From assembly GCA_020740775.1 (NCBI GenBank), contig JAHEWK010000013.1:1922001-1986000 (forward strand): a DNA stretch of 64,000 bases, in the 5' to 3' direction. The notes beneath the pieces were generated by a model. It did no database searches and was not told the DNA's origin. It worked only from the letters and a program-made list of their open reading frames with translations. This stretch comes from Ilyonectria destructans. Taxonomy: Eukaryota; Ascomycota; Sordariomycetes; Hypocreales; Nectriaceae. A program made the translations under genes and the position numbers. Below are positions 42,388-55,399 of this stretch, piece by piece. How positions within the stretch are numbered: position 1 is the stretch's first letter; the number at the start of each line of letters is the position of its first letter.

Positions 42388-45300
42388 ACAACATGAGACG
42401 CCGGACATGGTCATTGCGCAGCGGCGCGTCTTGGCCCGTCCCTCCTTGAATCGAGAGTATGGGGACTGGATGAGGCGTATCCAGAAAGCGGTGAAACCGC
42501 CGAACAGCTGCGTCCGTGAGGATTCAATTTGGGTTTCATACATATTGATGAGGGGAACGCAAGGATGACTCGAGATGCAAGGGTGAGGGATTTGGAGGCG
42601 AGATGTCATTGAAGTTGGCCGTGGTTAGTGGTGTGACCTGGGGCTGAACGGCTGCAAGGGATGGGACGCTTAATACCGCCCAGCATTGCGGAATGAGATA
42701 TTGTAGAAGATGCAGGAGCAACATTGTGTTGATAGCACACGTAACTACCTTCCCGAGCAAACGTTATTATAGTGAGACTAGGTGAGGTATATCAAGCCAT
42801 GGTGGTGCGGGACATGGGCAGATGCAGCATCGCGGTTTTTTATCACATCAACCCTGGCAGAGGAGCAATACGCGTACCCAGGTGGGTTAGGGCGGTGATA
42901 CCGGCCGTAGGTGCGGGCGTCTCGGAGGACTATCAATGTCAAACAACGGACAGGACAGGATGGACAGGGCAGAGATGATGTGCGTTTGTGTGGCAGCAAC
43001 TAGCAATCTCAAGCAGCCAAGTTTCTGCCAACTTTATTCAGGGACGCTGTAATTCTACAGCCGATGGACATTTACGTAGTATTCGCGTACGATAGATGCG
43101 AGGAGGCATCCAACCTGCCATCAATCTCAGGTTCCCCATCTTGCATTGTCGAGGACGATGTCCCTGCAATCTTGGATCGCAGCTGGACTCACTGCCGAAT
43201 CGTGCAAGTTCCAGGCCCAGAAATGAAAAGAGGAGCACCGACTGGGGACGAGTGAGGCATTGGCGCAGGTCATCTCCGCCGCGAATTGCGTACGTAGTAA
43301 TTAGGTTGTGGGACAGAGAAAACCCACCGAAGGTGAACAACACAGCGCACTTGTGCAGGTGCAGGGTCCATATGGCGATGGATGAGGGATAATGCGATAA
43401 TAGTTGAACATCCTGCGGCACCATTATTGCATTGGCCTATGCCACCTTACCAAGCTGGTTGACACAGACCGCTGGATGCGCCGTAGTGCGCAGCAGGAAG
43501 CAGGAAAGTTGCGAGGTCGCAGGGATGAAGGATACAAGCGGATGGGCTACGGCGGAGGAGTGACAGTCGCCGATATCCGACAACTGGTTTATTGATATGA
43601 GCGGAGTGGTTGGAAGATGCGGAGTGGATGGCGGCCCTTCTGGGACTAGGGCCAGGGGTAGCTAACTTGGGTAGGTACCTTAGCTAACTTCGGGAGCTTA
43701 CAGCTCCAGCTTGCAATTCACAGTGTGCAACAAAGCGCACAGCCCAAAGTCCGCCGCTGTGTTCGTGGATATGGCACTGTAACACTGTGGAGGCAGGGAT
43801 CTACCATCACAATGACGGTTAAATAGGCTGCGACCGGCGATTTCACGGCGGACACAAGATAAACAACCGATCGCGAGACCGACAAGACAGAGTTAAGAGA
43901 CACAGGAGCATCTCCCCCACAGCATGTCTCGCTCCCCCGATGCGCCGCAACACAGTTCGATAGTGCATAGTAGTAGGATGCACGTACGAATGACGGCGAC
44001 GACGTACCTGCATGATGCCCCGGCGAGCCAACAAGCCCCTGGCGCGCCACTTGCGGATGGATGCGCGGACTGCTTTTCCCCTTACAGCGCGCTTCCATAT
44101 GACGCCCCTTCCGGGCCCCATTCCACGGCCCCAGTGGCTGCACCGAGTCAAACAGCCAGCCAGTCTCGTGCGCCGGGCGCCTTGTGTTCGGGTCTGGGTG
44201 TGGATCGACGGCCCAATCTGGATGTTGTGCAAAATGAAAGAGATGCAAGCATGCACACCCACTCATTTTCTAGATTTCCTGCCGTGAGGGGCGAGGCTTG
44301 TGCGGAGCCGGGCGGTCGCGTTCGCTATGCAGGGCGCTCGTCGTGCAGCCGCCCCGCGAAGGAACTGCTGCTTGTTGATGATGTGGATGTGACGAATGTC
44401 TCTGAGCAGCGGTCACTGCGCTAATGAGGGCGTTGGATTCCTGGAAATGAAGGAAGGCGCAGCATCTGTTTACTTTTTTTCTCCGAACCGATTTCGTTGT
44501 CTCTGATGGAAGCAGAGACAGACAGGGCACACATGATGCCTCTGTGTAAGGTCGTGGACATCCATCTCGACGACATTATCACAGTCGCACAATGACCAAC
44601 CACCCCTTGGCCAGACACCGACTCAAGCCCCAGGTGACTTCGCTCGCACACTGGCTCGTAACAGGCAGGCAGCTTGGCAGGCAGGTTCCTTGGCTCCGTG
44701 GTCCCTGATCCCCTCGGTCCCTATCCCCTTGGTGCGCGCCGCGGGTGTCTCATCCGTCGCCGTGGCCAACCCCAAGCCATGTCTCTTGTTCGACGACTTG
44801 CAGGGCCTCCGGTGGTGAGAGCCTGGGTAGGGGATGGCGGCGGCTTGGGTGGATAACCGCCCCGTCCACCCAATCTCGTCTCGACGCCCTCCCCCCTTTG
44901 CGCCTCGCAGGTTTTCCACGCCCCTTCCAAGGATCCTGGGAACCACAGAAGCCCCGGCCGAGGGTCCACACTCCAATCTCTCTTGGGGAGCCCTGGAAGA
45001 GGACCCGACGCAAATCGTCCAATGGCGCCCCGGATGAAATCCACTGATGGGGGACTCGTCCGGGTTGAACTGCACCGTCGACCGCCTTCTCAGGGGGGGA
45101 ATATCGCGACTCGTCGTGACTTACTGGACGGACTGAACGAGGATGGCATGAAGATGAGAGGAGAAGAGAAGGGAAGGGATCCATTCGAACCATTGGGTCG
45201 CCCCCTCCCGTCCCCTCCGGCAGCACCCAAATTAGAATGCTAGTGCTACCAGAAGGTGGACCGGGTCCCGTAGCGTACGTTGGGTGCTGCGTGCCCTGTA

Positions 45301-45559
45301 ATTGCTGGAGGCTGTCAGCACGTCCTACGCATTGCGGCCTGGTCGCCTGTCGCCAGCGCTGGGAGCCGCGACGCTCCAGGAGCCCTGCACGGAACATGAC
45401 AGCCCTGCCAGGGCCCGTCGGTACCTGACAGCCTGTACGTAGCCCACTGTAGCGAAGCTCCATACCACTGGGGCTGGGGGGCTGGACTGGCCTGGGCCGC
45501 GCCGCCTCGTCCCTGGTCGGTCCCTGGCCCCCCGTTGGAAGGCCCGCCGTAGCCCGTTC
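42388..45559. other. Long gene-free region
   Basis: Open frames here (up to 272 codons at 44750-45568 minus) are GC-rich, of biased composition and unsupported. No tRNA, transposon or repeat family recognised. It is likely distal promoter of the SKG6-like gene or noncoding RNA territory. Confidence 0.5.
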
Positions 45560-46219
45560 CTCATCCATCCCATTTCGTCTCTTCCTCCCTCTTGGTCCTT
45601 TCCTACGACTCTCTTCTCATCGTCAGTCCCTCTCTTCTTCTCCAACTGTCGACCGATCCCGACGACGACGGCATCCCCCTCCGTCCCTCTCCCTCATCTG
45701 CCTGCCAGCGGGCTCGTCATTCTTTTATTTGCTTAATTCGGGATTCTTGCCTTGACAAGTTCCCGCCCGTCACTCATTCCTTTCGTTGGCGCGCGTCCGG
45801 TCCAGCTCCCGCTCAACCCAGCGACCTCTGTCCCTCGTTACACAACATCACTGCCAAATCTCTGGCTCTCGCTCGCTGGCTTTTTGGCTCCTTAGTTGAC
45901 TTCTTTTGCCACATAATTTCGCTCGACTTCTTGCCGTTCATTCTGCTTTCAGGCCCTCGACGAAACGAAGAAAACAAACACCGATCGATCACTCTTACAT
46001 CCACTCCGACGTCAATCGCCCTGTCGATCTACCCAGCAAACCGTAAATCTTAATGGTCATGACAGCAGTTTTTGGGATATAATTCGAAAGCCTTAATCCT
46101 TTATTTTTCAACATACCCGGAATCTCGTTTTGTGGAGGAAACATCGTCGACACTTTTCTGTTGTCATCCCTTCGTTACAGTTGCCGTTGTAGGCGTATCA
46201 ACACATACATCCCTTCACC
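45560..46219 (+). promoter_or_regulatory. Pyrimidine-rich promoter / long 5' UTR of the SKG6-like gene
   Basis: Starts with a dense C/T tract (45575-45710), a common fungal transcription-start signature, and stays without a convincing coding frame to the ATG. Suggests a 5' leader of several hundred bases (inference). Confidence 0.4.
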
Positions 46220-48627
46220 ATGGAACTCACCGGCAACGAGGGCTATCGCCTGCAGCCCCGAATCAATGTCCGGCGAGATGTTTCGCCCGCAGCCAGCCCA
46301 CAGGTCGCCACATCTACGATTAATGTTGTTTCCCGAATGTTTGGTCGATCATCCGATTCCAAATGCGAGGAGAACCCCAACTTGAACACTTGCGAGAAGC
46401 CCGCTAGTGTCAGCACTCCCCTGATCGTTGCGGTCGTAGTGTATGTCCATCAACCCCCCGTTGAGCTCTGGGAGTCTCCGAGTCGATCGTATATGGTACT
46501 GACTATTTTAGTGTCCCGGTTGTGCTTATTGCCGGCCTACTCTTATATCTCCACCGCAAAAATGTCCAGAGACAGAGAATGGAGGATGTCCAGGATCCTC
46601 ACAAGAGCTTGGACTTTGGCATGGGCGACAAGAAATCAAACCGCAAGAGCCTGTTCATGGGAGGTGGTGAGAAGGGCCTGCACCACAAACAGAGCCAGCT
46701 CTCAATGGACATGAACCTATCCTCCCCCTACCTGTTGCCCCCGGGTCTTCAACAGTCTCGCGAGTCACTTCACTCCCTTGCTCGCTCGCTCGGCAACGAC
46801 CACCAGGACCCGTACCAGCAGGTTACAAACTACACCAACAGCGAGACTGGCTCCATGCGATCCATGCCTTATAGCAAGGAGGGTTCCTCACTTTACACCA
46901 AGTCAAGCAAGCGCATGTCCACCACCACAGGACGGTCTATTCCCTCTCAGAGGATGCCTCCTCGGACCAACTCTCTTCCCAAATCGCCCACATCTCCTTC
47001 AGACATCAAGATTGACCCATTTTCTCTTCCTTCTATGCCTCAGCCTGCTCACAAGCTTCAATCCCCCGTTGAATCTGAGAAGGATTCCTTCCAGCCCAAG
47101 GCCATCATCCCCGAGATTGGCACCGTTTCCGATTTCGAAGACAAGCACGATGTCCCTTACATCCAGCAGCCGCAGCCTGCTCGATCCAAGAGCCCCCAGT
47201 TCGAGTTGCCCACTCTTTCCGAAGCTAGCAGCAACAGCGGCACGCCCGTCACCGATGGATTCCCCTTGCCTCCCCACCGCGGCCGCGAGTCCAATGGTGC
47301 TGGCCTTGGCTTGAACTTCCACCTCCCCAAGGGTCCCGTTCCCGACGTCCCTCACTCTGCCCCTCTCCCGGCCTATGACCAGCAGCCCGCTGACTCCAAG
47401 TTTGCCCCGTACCAACCTGAGATCCAGACCACCGAGCACTACGACGACTATGAGGACTTTGATCGTGGTCGTTCGGCTCAGCGAGCGTCGTTCGTGGAGG
47501 ACATCCCCCCGCAGCAAGCGCAGGGTCTGGGAGTTCCTCACCAGGATAACAAGCGATTGTCAGTCGGATTCCGCCCTCTGCCTCCGGATGAGGTTACCGA
47601 GTCTGAGGACCCCGAGTACCGTGCCAACCGTATCCGATCCTTTTACAAGGAGTATTTCGAGGAGAGCGGCGGCAAGGAGCCCCCGCCACCCATGCCTGCT
47701 CCTCCTCGCGGACAGCAGTACTATGAGGATTACGACCAAGGCTACCTGGGCGAGGCCGCGGCTTACTTTGACCCCGAAACCAATGCCTTCGTCATGCCCT
47801 ACGCGGAGCCTGTTACTCGTCGTGCCATGACTCCTCCTCCGACTGGCCGTCAATTCCGTCCCGGACCTGGTGGCCCTGGCCCCCGTGGACCTCGTCCCCA
47901 CGGTCCTCAAGGCTCGATTGGAGGCATGAGCCTTCCCGGCGGACCTCGAGGTCGTCCCCGTGCTGGATCCGCTATGGGTCCTCGTGCTGGATCTGCCATG
48001 GGCTCTCCTGGATCCGCCATGGGTTCTCGTGCTGGATCTGCCTTCGGGCCCCGACCTGACTCCTCCGCCTCCGCAAGAATCCGCCAACAGCCCAAGAAGA
48101 ACCTCCCGCCACCGGCACCCCTGACGACGCTTCCTACGCCCTCAAAGCTCAAAGATGACTCGTTTGCCATCATGGGCGCCATCGACTTTGCCCCTCCTGA
48201 CCGTATCAAGGATACTGCCGCCGGCCGCTCCCAAAGCCCATTCGGTGAGAGGCGCCCGTACTCTCCTCAGGTGCCCGCCGCCACTCCCGTCGTCTCGGCC
48301 TTTGAGGAGCTGGCCGCTCTCCCCAGCCCGTAAGTTTTAAGACTCCTAACTCCCTGTTGAAACATAAACTAACTTGGTGACAGTCACTTGCTCCGCAAGT
48401 CGAGTACGTTCACTGGTCTGGATTTCGCCCCTCCTAAGAAGTTCAAGGATGCAGACACCATGAGCGATGCCGGAAGTATCAGGAGTAACCGCAGCGGAAT
48501 CTCAGCGGCCCAGCTGGGAGCTATCCGTAGTGGAGCTGGTCGTGTCAGCCGTCTTCCGGGAGATACCGTCTTCACGCAAGCCTCGCTGGGGGATCAACTG
48601 AAGCCTCAATGGGGTATGCGCCAATGA
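46220..48627 (+). CDS. SKG6/AXL2-type single-pass membrane protein
   Basis: Three exons (46220-46440, 46512-48329, 48384-48627), 760 residues. A short N-terminal part with few Cys precedes one membrane helix formed across intron 1 (STPLIVAVVVVPVVLIAGLL, about residues 66-85). This is followed by LYLHRKNVQRQRMED, the pattern of the SKG6 transmembrane domain family. There is no classical signal peptide. The long cytosolic part is disordered, Pro/Ser-rich, with RANRIRSFYKEYFEES and YFDPETNAFVMPYAEPVTRR blocks that look conserved, a Gly/Pro-rich repeat, and a C-terminal segment ISAAQLGAIRSGAGRVSRLP. Yeast relatives (Skg6, Tos2) sit at bud tip and neck and act in polarity and wall organisation; in hyphae a tip or septum role is inferred. 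Confidence 0.75.
47958..48050 (+). repeat. Coding tandem repeat (RAGSAMG units)
   Basis: Four imperfect units coding for RAGSAMGP, RAGSAMGS, PGSAMGS and RAGSAFGP lie in the disordered cytosolic part of the SKG6-like protein. DNA units are near-identical (GCTGGATCTGCCATGGG), so copy number may vary between strains. Confidence 0.8.
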
Positions 48628-51600
48628 GCGCAAAACCTCCATTAGGTTTCGGTGTCTGAGACTGCAGCTGGTAACACCGTGAAGGCCGCTCTCGGAACTT
48701 GTCATTTCTGACATTGCGTTAAATCACAGCGTGCGCGGAACTTGTCATTTTTCTTCATATTTCATTTTCCCGCTTCACCGGCGTACTTTGAGGGTCATGA
48801 TGACTGGCGAAATTTCTTTCTCATATTGTGTCTTGGGGAGCAACTTGCAAGGCTTTGCATATAGAAGGGTAGGAAAACCACACACGACAAACTAGATGAC
48901 GACTACCTGTCTGGGCGACGTCCAGCAAATTGTACATAGGTCAATTGGATGTGGTGTTGACCGATTCAATCAACACTGTCATATTCTTCTACGGACACTT
49001 TATATGTCTTTTTATTTTGTGTGAAAAAGTCGTGTTGTCATACTTGGATCTTCAGTGAAGTTGTTATTGTATTAGAGGAACTCTGTCTTCTGTCGAAGAT
49101 TGTACTTAGAAGATCCGTGACGACCTTGGAAACACCAAGAAGAACGTCGTTGCCTCTGAGACATGGCCATTACTTCCATCCTCCGGTTTGGACATGATAG
49201 TGCTCTGAACAATATACAACGCACGAGCTAGGCTGAGAACTCTGGCACATTGGCTTACTCGGGTTAGAGAAGTAGACGATGTCTTGGTCTTCTTCTGAAG
49301 CATTCATTGCTAGCCTCGAATAGCATCTACTGCATACTACTCCTTATATGGTAAACCTCAGCTCGAAAAGATATATAATTTTAATCAACAATTTTGGGTT
49401 GCTGAGGCATATTGAAGATATTGGTGTGATCATTGCGTTATTGCAGATGTTAGACACTGGCTGACGTTGACTTTAGTTATTGCAATGAGTCTTTTCCAGT
49501 TGCAAACATTTAGCCCCGACTGGCGGACTAGACATGAGCTGCTCCGCTCCGGAATGGATAATATCGAGTAATACCGTGTGAGTGTATGAGGCGTAGTCGG
49601 TGGCGTGCAAGCGCTAACTGGACTGATTAAGCACGATTTCTCGGGTTGGAAGGTGGTTAGGCGCTGTTGTAAATAAGAGCACCGATGTGACAAATCTATG
49701 AATAAATGGGTTTACGAACGGTTGATGTTCCATGATTTGCTATTTTCAGCACGGTAGCGGAATTCACACCACCTGATTCCGATGCACATGTCGGGCTGGG
49801 GGAGACCAACCATGAGCCCACCAGTGGCAGCGATCAGCCATAGTAGGCTAAAGGCGGCGAGGTTCAGGAACGAACCCTATTGGAATGGCAAAGAAACGGC
49901 AAAGGAATGGCACAGGGGAAACGTTTCAGCGGGGCCAACGCTATCGGCTGAGACTAGGATGCTCGGTTGCTCGATGGAGCTGCTGAGCCACTGTAGAACT
50001 CGTATACCCAGGCCGATCACGACACGAAGGAAAAGCACAAGGAAGGTGAGGGAATTTTTAGAACCGACATTGGAGCCGACGTCAGAATGGGATTGGGCGA
50101 CGGAATAAGCGCGACAGTCAGCATCGTACATGGCATCTTTGGATCGGAGCCGGCGTCATATTTAAGGCCAGGCGCAGGGCCAGCCACAGACACGCGACCA
50201 GATTCCTATTTTTGGGAGGGCGGCGGAGGGAGATGAGGAGTGGGGACCGGGCTGGTTGGCTGCAGTGCGGAGGCTTGGTGGCGGATTTTTGGGCGAGAGC
50301 TTGAGATGAATGGTCATGGCAAGGTGTGAGGGAGCTGAGGTGGCAAAGCACGAGCGAGAGAGGTTGGATTTGATCCCAGATCAAGCAGCTGATAGAGCCA
50401 CAGGAAACCTACGAGCTTACTGGTGGAAGGTGATTGCCTGGTTCGCGTGCCAATGTTCATCAGTCCATCATCAACCGGGGGCAAGATCTGGATCGGGGTA
50501 ATAGGTCCACTGCTACTAGTAGGGATTGCGGTTTGGCGGCGATATTGGTGATAGACACGGCTGGTGATTGCGTCTTGGACTGATAACAAGCCGTTGGCCA
50601 TACCCAGACACTGTATGCAAATTAGGCATGATATGATGGAGTGCTCATGTCGCATCTCCCAGCCAGCCTTTTGTCTCATTGCTCGCCGTTCCGCACCGTG
50701 TTGCGCCGCGTCTCATGCTCGCGGCCTGGCAAATGGCGCGCCCGCAGCGTCGCATCGCAGTGCGGTGAATTGGAAGATTACACAGTAGGACCGTGATGGC
50801 CTGGGGAAGCAACCGTCGTTTTCATTGCTTTTCCCTTTCGACGACTGTCGGGCTGGGATTACAGCAACGGACGCGTTGCAAACGGCGAGAAGGGAGAGTG
50901 GGGGGGAATGTCTGCAGTCGACTATCGACTATTGAAGCCCAAAGGCCAGGATGGGGGCGCCGCGATGCATTCCACACGATCCCGGCTAAGTGGATATTCT
51001 CGAGTCGATGGGTTCTCGATGCCACCGTCACCGTCACCGTCAAAGACACGGTTGCCGATGAATGTCATTGTGTAACTCATCATGACTGGCCGCCCGGCGT
51101 GGCCCCCCTGTGAGCTTGTGGTACGGGGGACGTCGTAACGTTGCGGGCCCCCCAGATTCCCAGCTCAGGCAGCTTGCTCGGCGCTCACATCGAGATGGCA
51201 CACCCGATGGGGAAAGGGTTGCAACGCTTCTTTGCAATTGGGCCGTGATTTTCCCTTTGCACGCTGGCTGCGGGTGGGAGGAGAGGTTTTTGCTGCCGAC
51301 GTTCCATCGGAGGCTGCAGGCGGAGAGGAACAGGAAATTGAGCCCTCGCCGTGTGCGGCCATGTGCGGCCATGTGCGGCGCTGTGGCACACCCACTGTAG
51401 GTTTTTGCTTGCTTCTCTCATGTCCGGTGAACGGGGCCATCCCTACCAGGTTTTGAATTGCACATAAGCACTGACTGCCGAGTGTTGGGCTTTTGCTTCA
51501 CGTTTACCTTATTTCACCGCGCTTTAGTCCGTCTGCAGGTGCATCCGTTAACCATATCAATTGATTGACCCGCCGCCGTACATACGCAGTGAGTGCGTAC

Positions 51601-52979
51601 CGTACCCGTAAAGTAGTGAGTGAGTGGGCTCTCAGTGACATGACATGTGGTGCCCGTCATTGTTCGCCCAAGGGCTGGCCTGGAATTCTGCGCCACACGG
51701 CGGCACGACGGACGGCCTGTGAGCTGCGACGGGGGGCTGCGGGCACCTGAACTATTTACATGGGCTTGTTAGCACGTTGGTCGGTGCTGGAGCTGGAGCG
51801 GTGGGCGAGGAGGTCCGAATACAAGTCCCCGCCTCGTATCTGAGCTTGCGTCCAGGTGGGCTTCTCAAGGCGCTAGGACTGCAGCATGGCACTGTAATAC
51901 GTACCATGTACGTAGGAGGGTCTGCGAGAACCGCGAGAACCATGGGGATGTCCCGGGAACTCAATGAGGGCCTGGACTGGAACTCTGGGCGTGGTTGGGA
52001 AAGGGAGACGCTGGAAGATGGACGGACGGTCGACTGTAGCAAGTTGGGGTTTTGGATGCAGGTGGTAATGAGGGAGGTATCATTGCAATATTATGCCATC
52101 CATACCATACCACCACTCAGCCAGCAGGGTCAAGGCTGCAATAGTAATAGTAGGTCCCGGTGCTCACTGCCATGTTCAGGTGCTTTTGGCCTTGGCCATC
52201 CCAGCTGGTGAGGTGAGCTATCTACTTCGGAGCACTCCGTCCGTACTGTACCTGTGCCCTAAACCGGGACCTGGCCGTGGATGTTGGTTGCAGTCTGTAA
52301 TCTGAGAGTGCAGCTGGCTGGCGACGATTGCAGGCCTGCCGCTGATCCTCAATCAATCTCCATCCCTGGATTATTCACAGTGTGCTCTCTTTCGCTCGCC
52401 CCCCTTCCAAAAGCGGTAATTCCGTGCTCGTCTCCCCATTTTCGAACCTTCTTTCTCTCTCGCGCGTCACCGTTCACGACGACCGGATTCCCAGACACGC
52501 AGGCTAACCACAGTTCTCCAGCGACGACGCTCCCGTCAAGCGTCAAAGTGTGCGCCCTTGGCGGTCTCAGGCCCAAACTCCACCCGACCGCGTCCGCCGA
52601 ACGGACCCGCTAAACCAGGAGCGACGGTCTGGTTCCAGCGCCTCCGCAGCGCCTCGCAGCGGTTCAACGCTGTCGGCGCAGGCCCCGGGAGAAACAAGCT
52701 CGAGTGGACGGGAACCTAGCAAAGAAGGAAAAAAAGACGCGCTCCACGGTCCGCTGCCAGCTGCCCACTGTTGACGAGCCCCGTAACGTCAGGTCTCCAA
52801 CGCCCAGCGCCCAGTACCCAGCACAGCAACCGCCTGGGCTCCCCGCGCCTTTTTGTCTCGCACCGCCTGCTCCGTCAACCGCAACCAACCATCTTCGTCT
52901 CGTCCATCCGCGCCCACACGGCGAAACGCTTCCTCTGACAACCTCGTCTCCGCCTTCGCCCAGCACGCAAAGATAACAG
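48628..52979. other. Long gene-free region
   Basis: Holds the 3' end of the SKG6-like gene and the upstream region of the Mid2-like gene. About 49300-49440 is AT-rich. Small repeats: three GTGCGGCCAT-like units at 51351-51380 and CACCGT units near 51020. A 65-codon minus-strand frame at 49106-49303 has no support. No RNA gene recognised. Confidence 0.5.
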
Positions 52980-53330
52980 GTACGTCGTCTCGCAATCCGC
53001 ACCCGCCGCCCGCCGATCCTGCGCTGCTTCTGCCGCTACGCGCGACCATGCGCTGCCGTGCCATGCGCCCTCCCGTCTCGCTCTCCGGTCTCGAGTCGAG
53101 AACCCACTCCCATTCCCCAGAACGACTTCTCACGCTATCTCATCCTCCATTCCAACGCCTTGATGGCCGCTTTGAATATCCACTGCCCTCCATCGCCCTT
53201 TGTTCTGTTAATTAATCCCCCTGATCCATCCTTTGCAATCGCATCTGTTCTTCCCTCTCCTTTGCCCGACCCTCGCCGCCGTGCTCCGCGTGAAGCACCG
53301 CCCGACCGCTGACATGCTTCTCAACTACAG
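52980..53330 (+). other. Probable 5' UTR intron of the Mid2-like gene
   Basis: Perfect donor GTACGT at 52980 and acceptor CTACAG ending at 53330, with a GCTGAC branch-like site 20-25 nt before it. The reading frame continues to no upstream ATG, so the intron is placed in the leader. Its removal deletes the ATG at 53314 and leaves 53371 as the first start. Confidence 0.5.
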
Positions 53331-53370
53331 GCAGTTGCCCAGCGTAGGCACCCCGGGCGCCAGCATCACA

Positions 53371-54675
53371 ATGTCCAACACTCAAGGGGGAACTCCCGCC
53401 ACCGACGAGGCCTCGGTTCCCGCTGCGACTACCGCTGCCGAGTCCCAACCCACCTCCGCCGCCGAATCGTCCTCCGCCGCCGCCGCGCCCACCTCAGAAT
53501 CCGTCTCCGAGCCAGCGACGAGCGCCGCTGCTTCGTCTTCGCAAGCCCAGGAATCCAGTTCAGCACAAGAAACTCAACCTGCCGAGACTACCGCCGCTGC
53601 ATCGTCATCAGATAATCCAGTTCCCTCGACCGAACCGTCCTCGTCCCAGCAGCAGCCCAGTAGCACTGCTCAGAGCGAGCAGACATCCGCCTCGCCTACC
53701 CAACCTGCCACCAGCAGCAGCGACACCAACAACGACAGCAGCAGTCAGGACAACCAAACTTCCTCTAGTCGAACTAGCGAGGCCGAGGTATCCACCGTTG
53801 TCACTGTTACGAACAGCGATGGGGCTGCCCAGACGAGCGTCGTCGTTATTCGAACTATCACCACCAACCAGGCCGCCACCGGGACAAACTCAGAGACTGC
53901 CGCGACTACCACCTCGGCTTCCAAGGACATCAATAACTCGGGGGGTTCGAGTGGAGGTCTGAGCCAGCAGAGCAAGGTTGCCATCGGAGTTGTTGTGCCT
54001 ATCGCTGCAATTGCCATCTTGGCCCTCATTGGCCTCTTCTGGTGGAAGAAGCGTCGCTCCCGCAAGCAGGCTGAGGAGGAACGTCGAAAGGAAGTTGAGG
54101 ACTATGCCTACAACCCCAATGCCGATCCTACCATCCCCGCAGTCGGCATGACCGATGGCAGTTATGAGATGAGGGAGGACGCATCTTCGGGTTACCGCGG
54201 CTGGGGCAACACTACAGTTGGTTCCACCGGCCGCAAAGCCTCAACCACCATGTCCGGCGGCCAGACTGGCCAGGCTTATTCGGATGCCACGTCACCTACG
54301 GCTCACATGTCCGACGGCAGATCCGGCGAACCATTGATGGATGGCTCATACTCACCCGAGGGCGAGATTCTCGGTGCCATGGGTCCCTCTTCAGCCAACA
54401 ACCGCGGGGGTGATGTGCACCGCGGTCCCTCCAACGCCTCTTCCTCATACAGTGCTGCCAGGTCCGACGGTTCCGATCCCATGGGCACCTCGTACGGCGC
54501 CGGTGGAACGTACTACGACCAGTACGGTCAGAATAACCCATACAATGAGGGGGGTCCGCGACCTGACGTCCCCGGCGCACCTGTGATCCGCGATAACCCT
54601 GCGCGGCGCAACACTCGCATCGAGAACCCGTCTCACTACCCTCAACAGAGCGCGGGCATTTCTCAAAACTTTTAA
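53371..54675 (+). CDS. Mid2-like Ser/Thr-rich cell-surface stress sensor
   Basis: 434 residues from the ATG at 53371. The first 200 residues are almost only Ser, Thr, Ala, Gln, Glu and Pro, with no Cys, ending in VSTVVTVTNSDGAAQTSVVV and a Thr/Asn stretch. One helix follows (VAIGVVVPIAAIAILALIGL, about 204-224), then KKRRSRKQAEEERRKEVEDY, the strongly conserved juxtamembrane block of fungal Mid2/MtlA-like proteins, including NPNADPTIP. The tail is Gly/Ser/Tyr-rich. Such sensors report wall stress to Rho1 and the cell-integrity kinase cascade, and depend on O-mannosylation. Unlike Mid2, no signal peptide is seen, so insertion by the helix itself (N-terminus outside) is inferred. An in-frame ATG at 53314 would add 19 residues but lies in the probable leader intron. 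Confidence 0.75.
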   Translation: MSNTQGGTPATDEASVPAATTAAESQPTSAAESSSAAAAPTSESVSEPATSAAASSSQAQESSSAQETQPAETTAAASSSDNPVPSTEPSSSQQQPSSTAQSEQTSASPTQPATSSSDTNNDSSSQDNQTSSSRTSEAEVSTVVTVTNSDGAAQTSVVVIRTITTNQAATGTNSETAATTTSASKDINNSGGSSGGLSQQSKVAIGVVVPIAAIAILALIGLFWWKKRRSRKQAEEERRKEVEDYAYNPNADPTIPAVGMTDGSYEMREDASSGYRGWGNTTVGSTGRKASTTMSGGQTGQAYSDATSPTAHMSDGRSGEPLMDGSYSPEGEILGAMGPSSANNRGGDVHRGPSNASSSYSAARSDGSDPMGTSYGAGGTYYDQYGQNNPYNEGGPRPDVPGAPVIRDNPARRNTRIENPSHYPQQSAGISQNF

Positions 54676-55399
54676 ACGAAAACCACCCTCTGGGGCAGTG
54701 AATCCCGCCGCCCCTAGAGTTTTCCTTATGTTCAAGATACCCACCTCCTGTCGAAGACTCTCGCTTGGAAGTGGATTATGCACTGGCGTTTGATTTTTTG
54801 GCATCGTTTCTTTTGTTCTATTTGATGAGGGGGATATTTCCATGTCTCTGCCATTTACCTCGGCAGACTCACCTACCTAATCGCTCCTTGAAAAATCGAC
54901 GTCTCCTATCGGGTGTTGTATCACCAGAAATAAGAGCATGTCCGTTTTTTTACTCCCTTTCAAACGTTTCCACGGAATGGAATCACCACGAAGGGGCGAC
55001 TTGCACGACAACGCTCGCTCCTGAAACGCTTATATCATGAGATGGAAATGTACATACGGTGGCTGTGGAAGAACAGGGCCGTGAGGGCTCGAAGTAATGG
55101 GGATGTTCCGGCGATGTGTATCGGCTTCGAGGCCCTGTGAGTTGGAATGTATGGTGGATGGATGTAAAACGAGAAGGAAGGGGGGCTTAACTAGAAGTGA
55201 TATCTGGGTTGGACGCGTATGGATAGACGTATATAGGAACGAATTGGAAAGCTTTGTGCTTTGTTAAGCTTATTCAGTGTTTTTACCTTATTTTTACCCA
55301 CTAGTCTTAAGTTAGTATAGACCGTTGTGAGAGTGTTCGACAACCATCTCTCCTGACGCGTTCGTTGTAAGTCAGTCCAAGGCCATTATGGTGCCTCAC
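54676..55399. other. Convergent 3' intergenic region
   Basis: Between the Mid2-like stop and the carboxylesterase stop. Short frames only. Confidence 0.5.

Noticed and set aside
44750..45568. 272-codon open frame on the minus strand
   Set aside because: Gly/Pro/Arg-rich translation typical of random GC-rich DNA, no domain; overlaps the upstream region of the SKG6-like gene.
53314..53370. Upstream in-frame ATG for the Mid2-like protein
   Set aside because: Lies within or across the likely leader intron (donor 52980, acceptor 53330); the next ATG has a better context.
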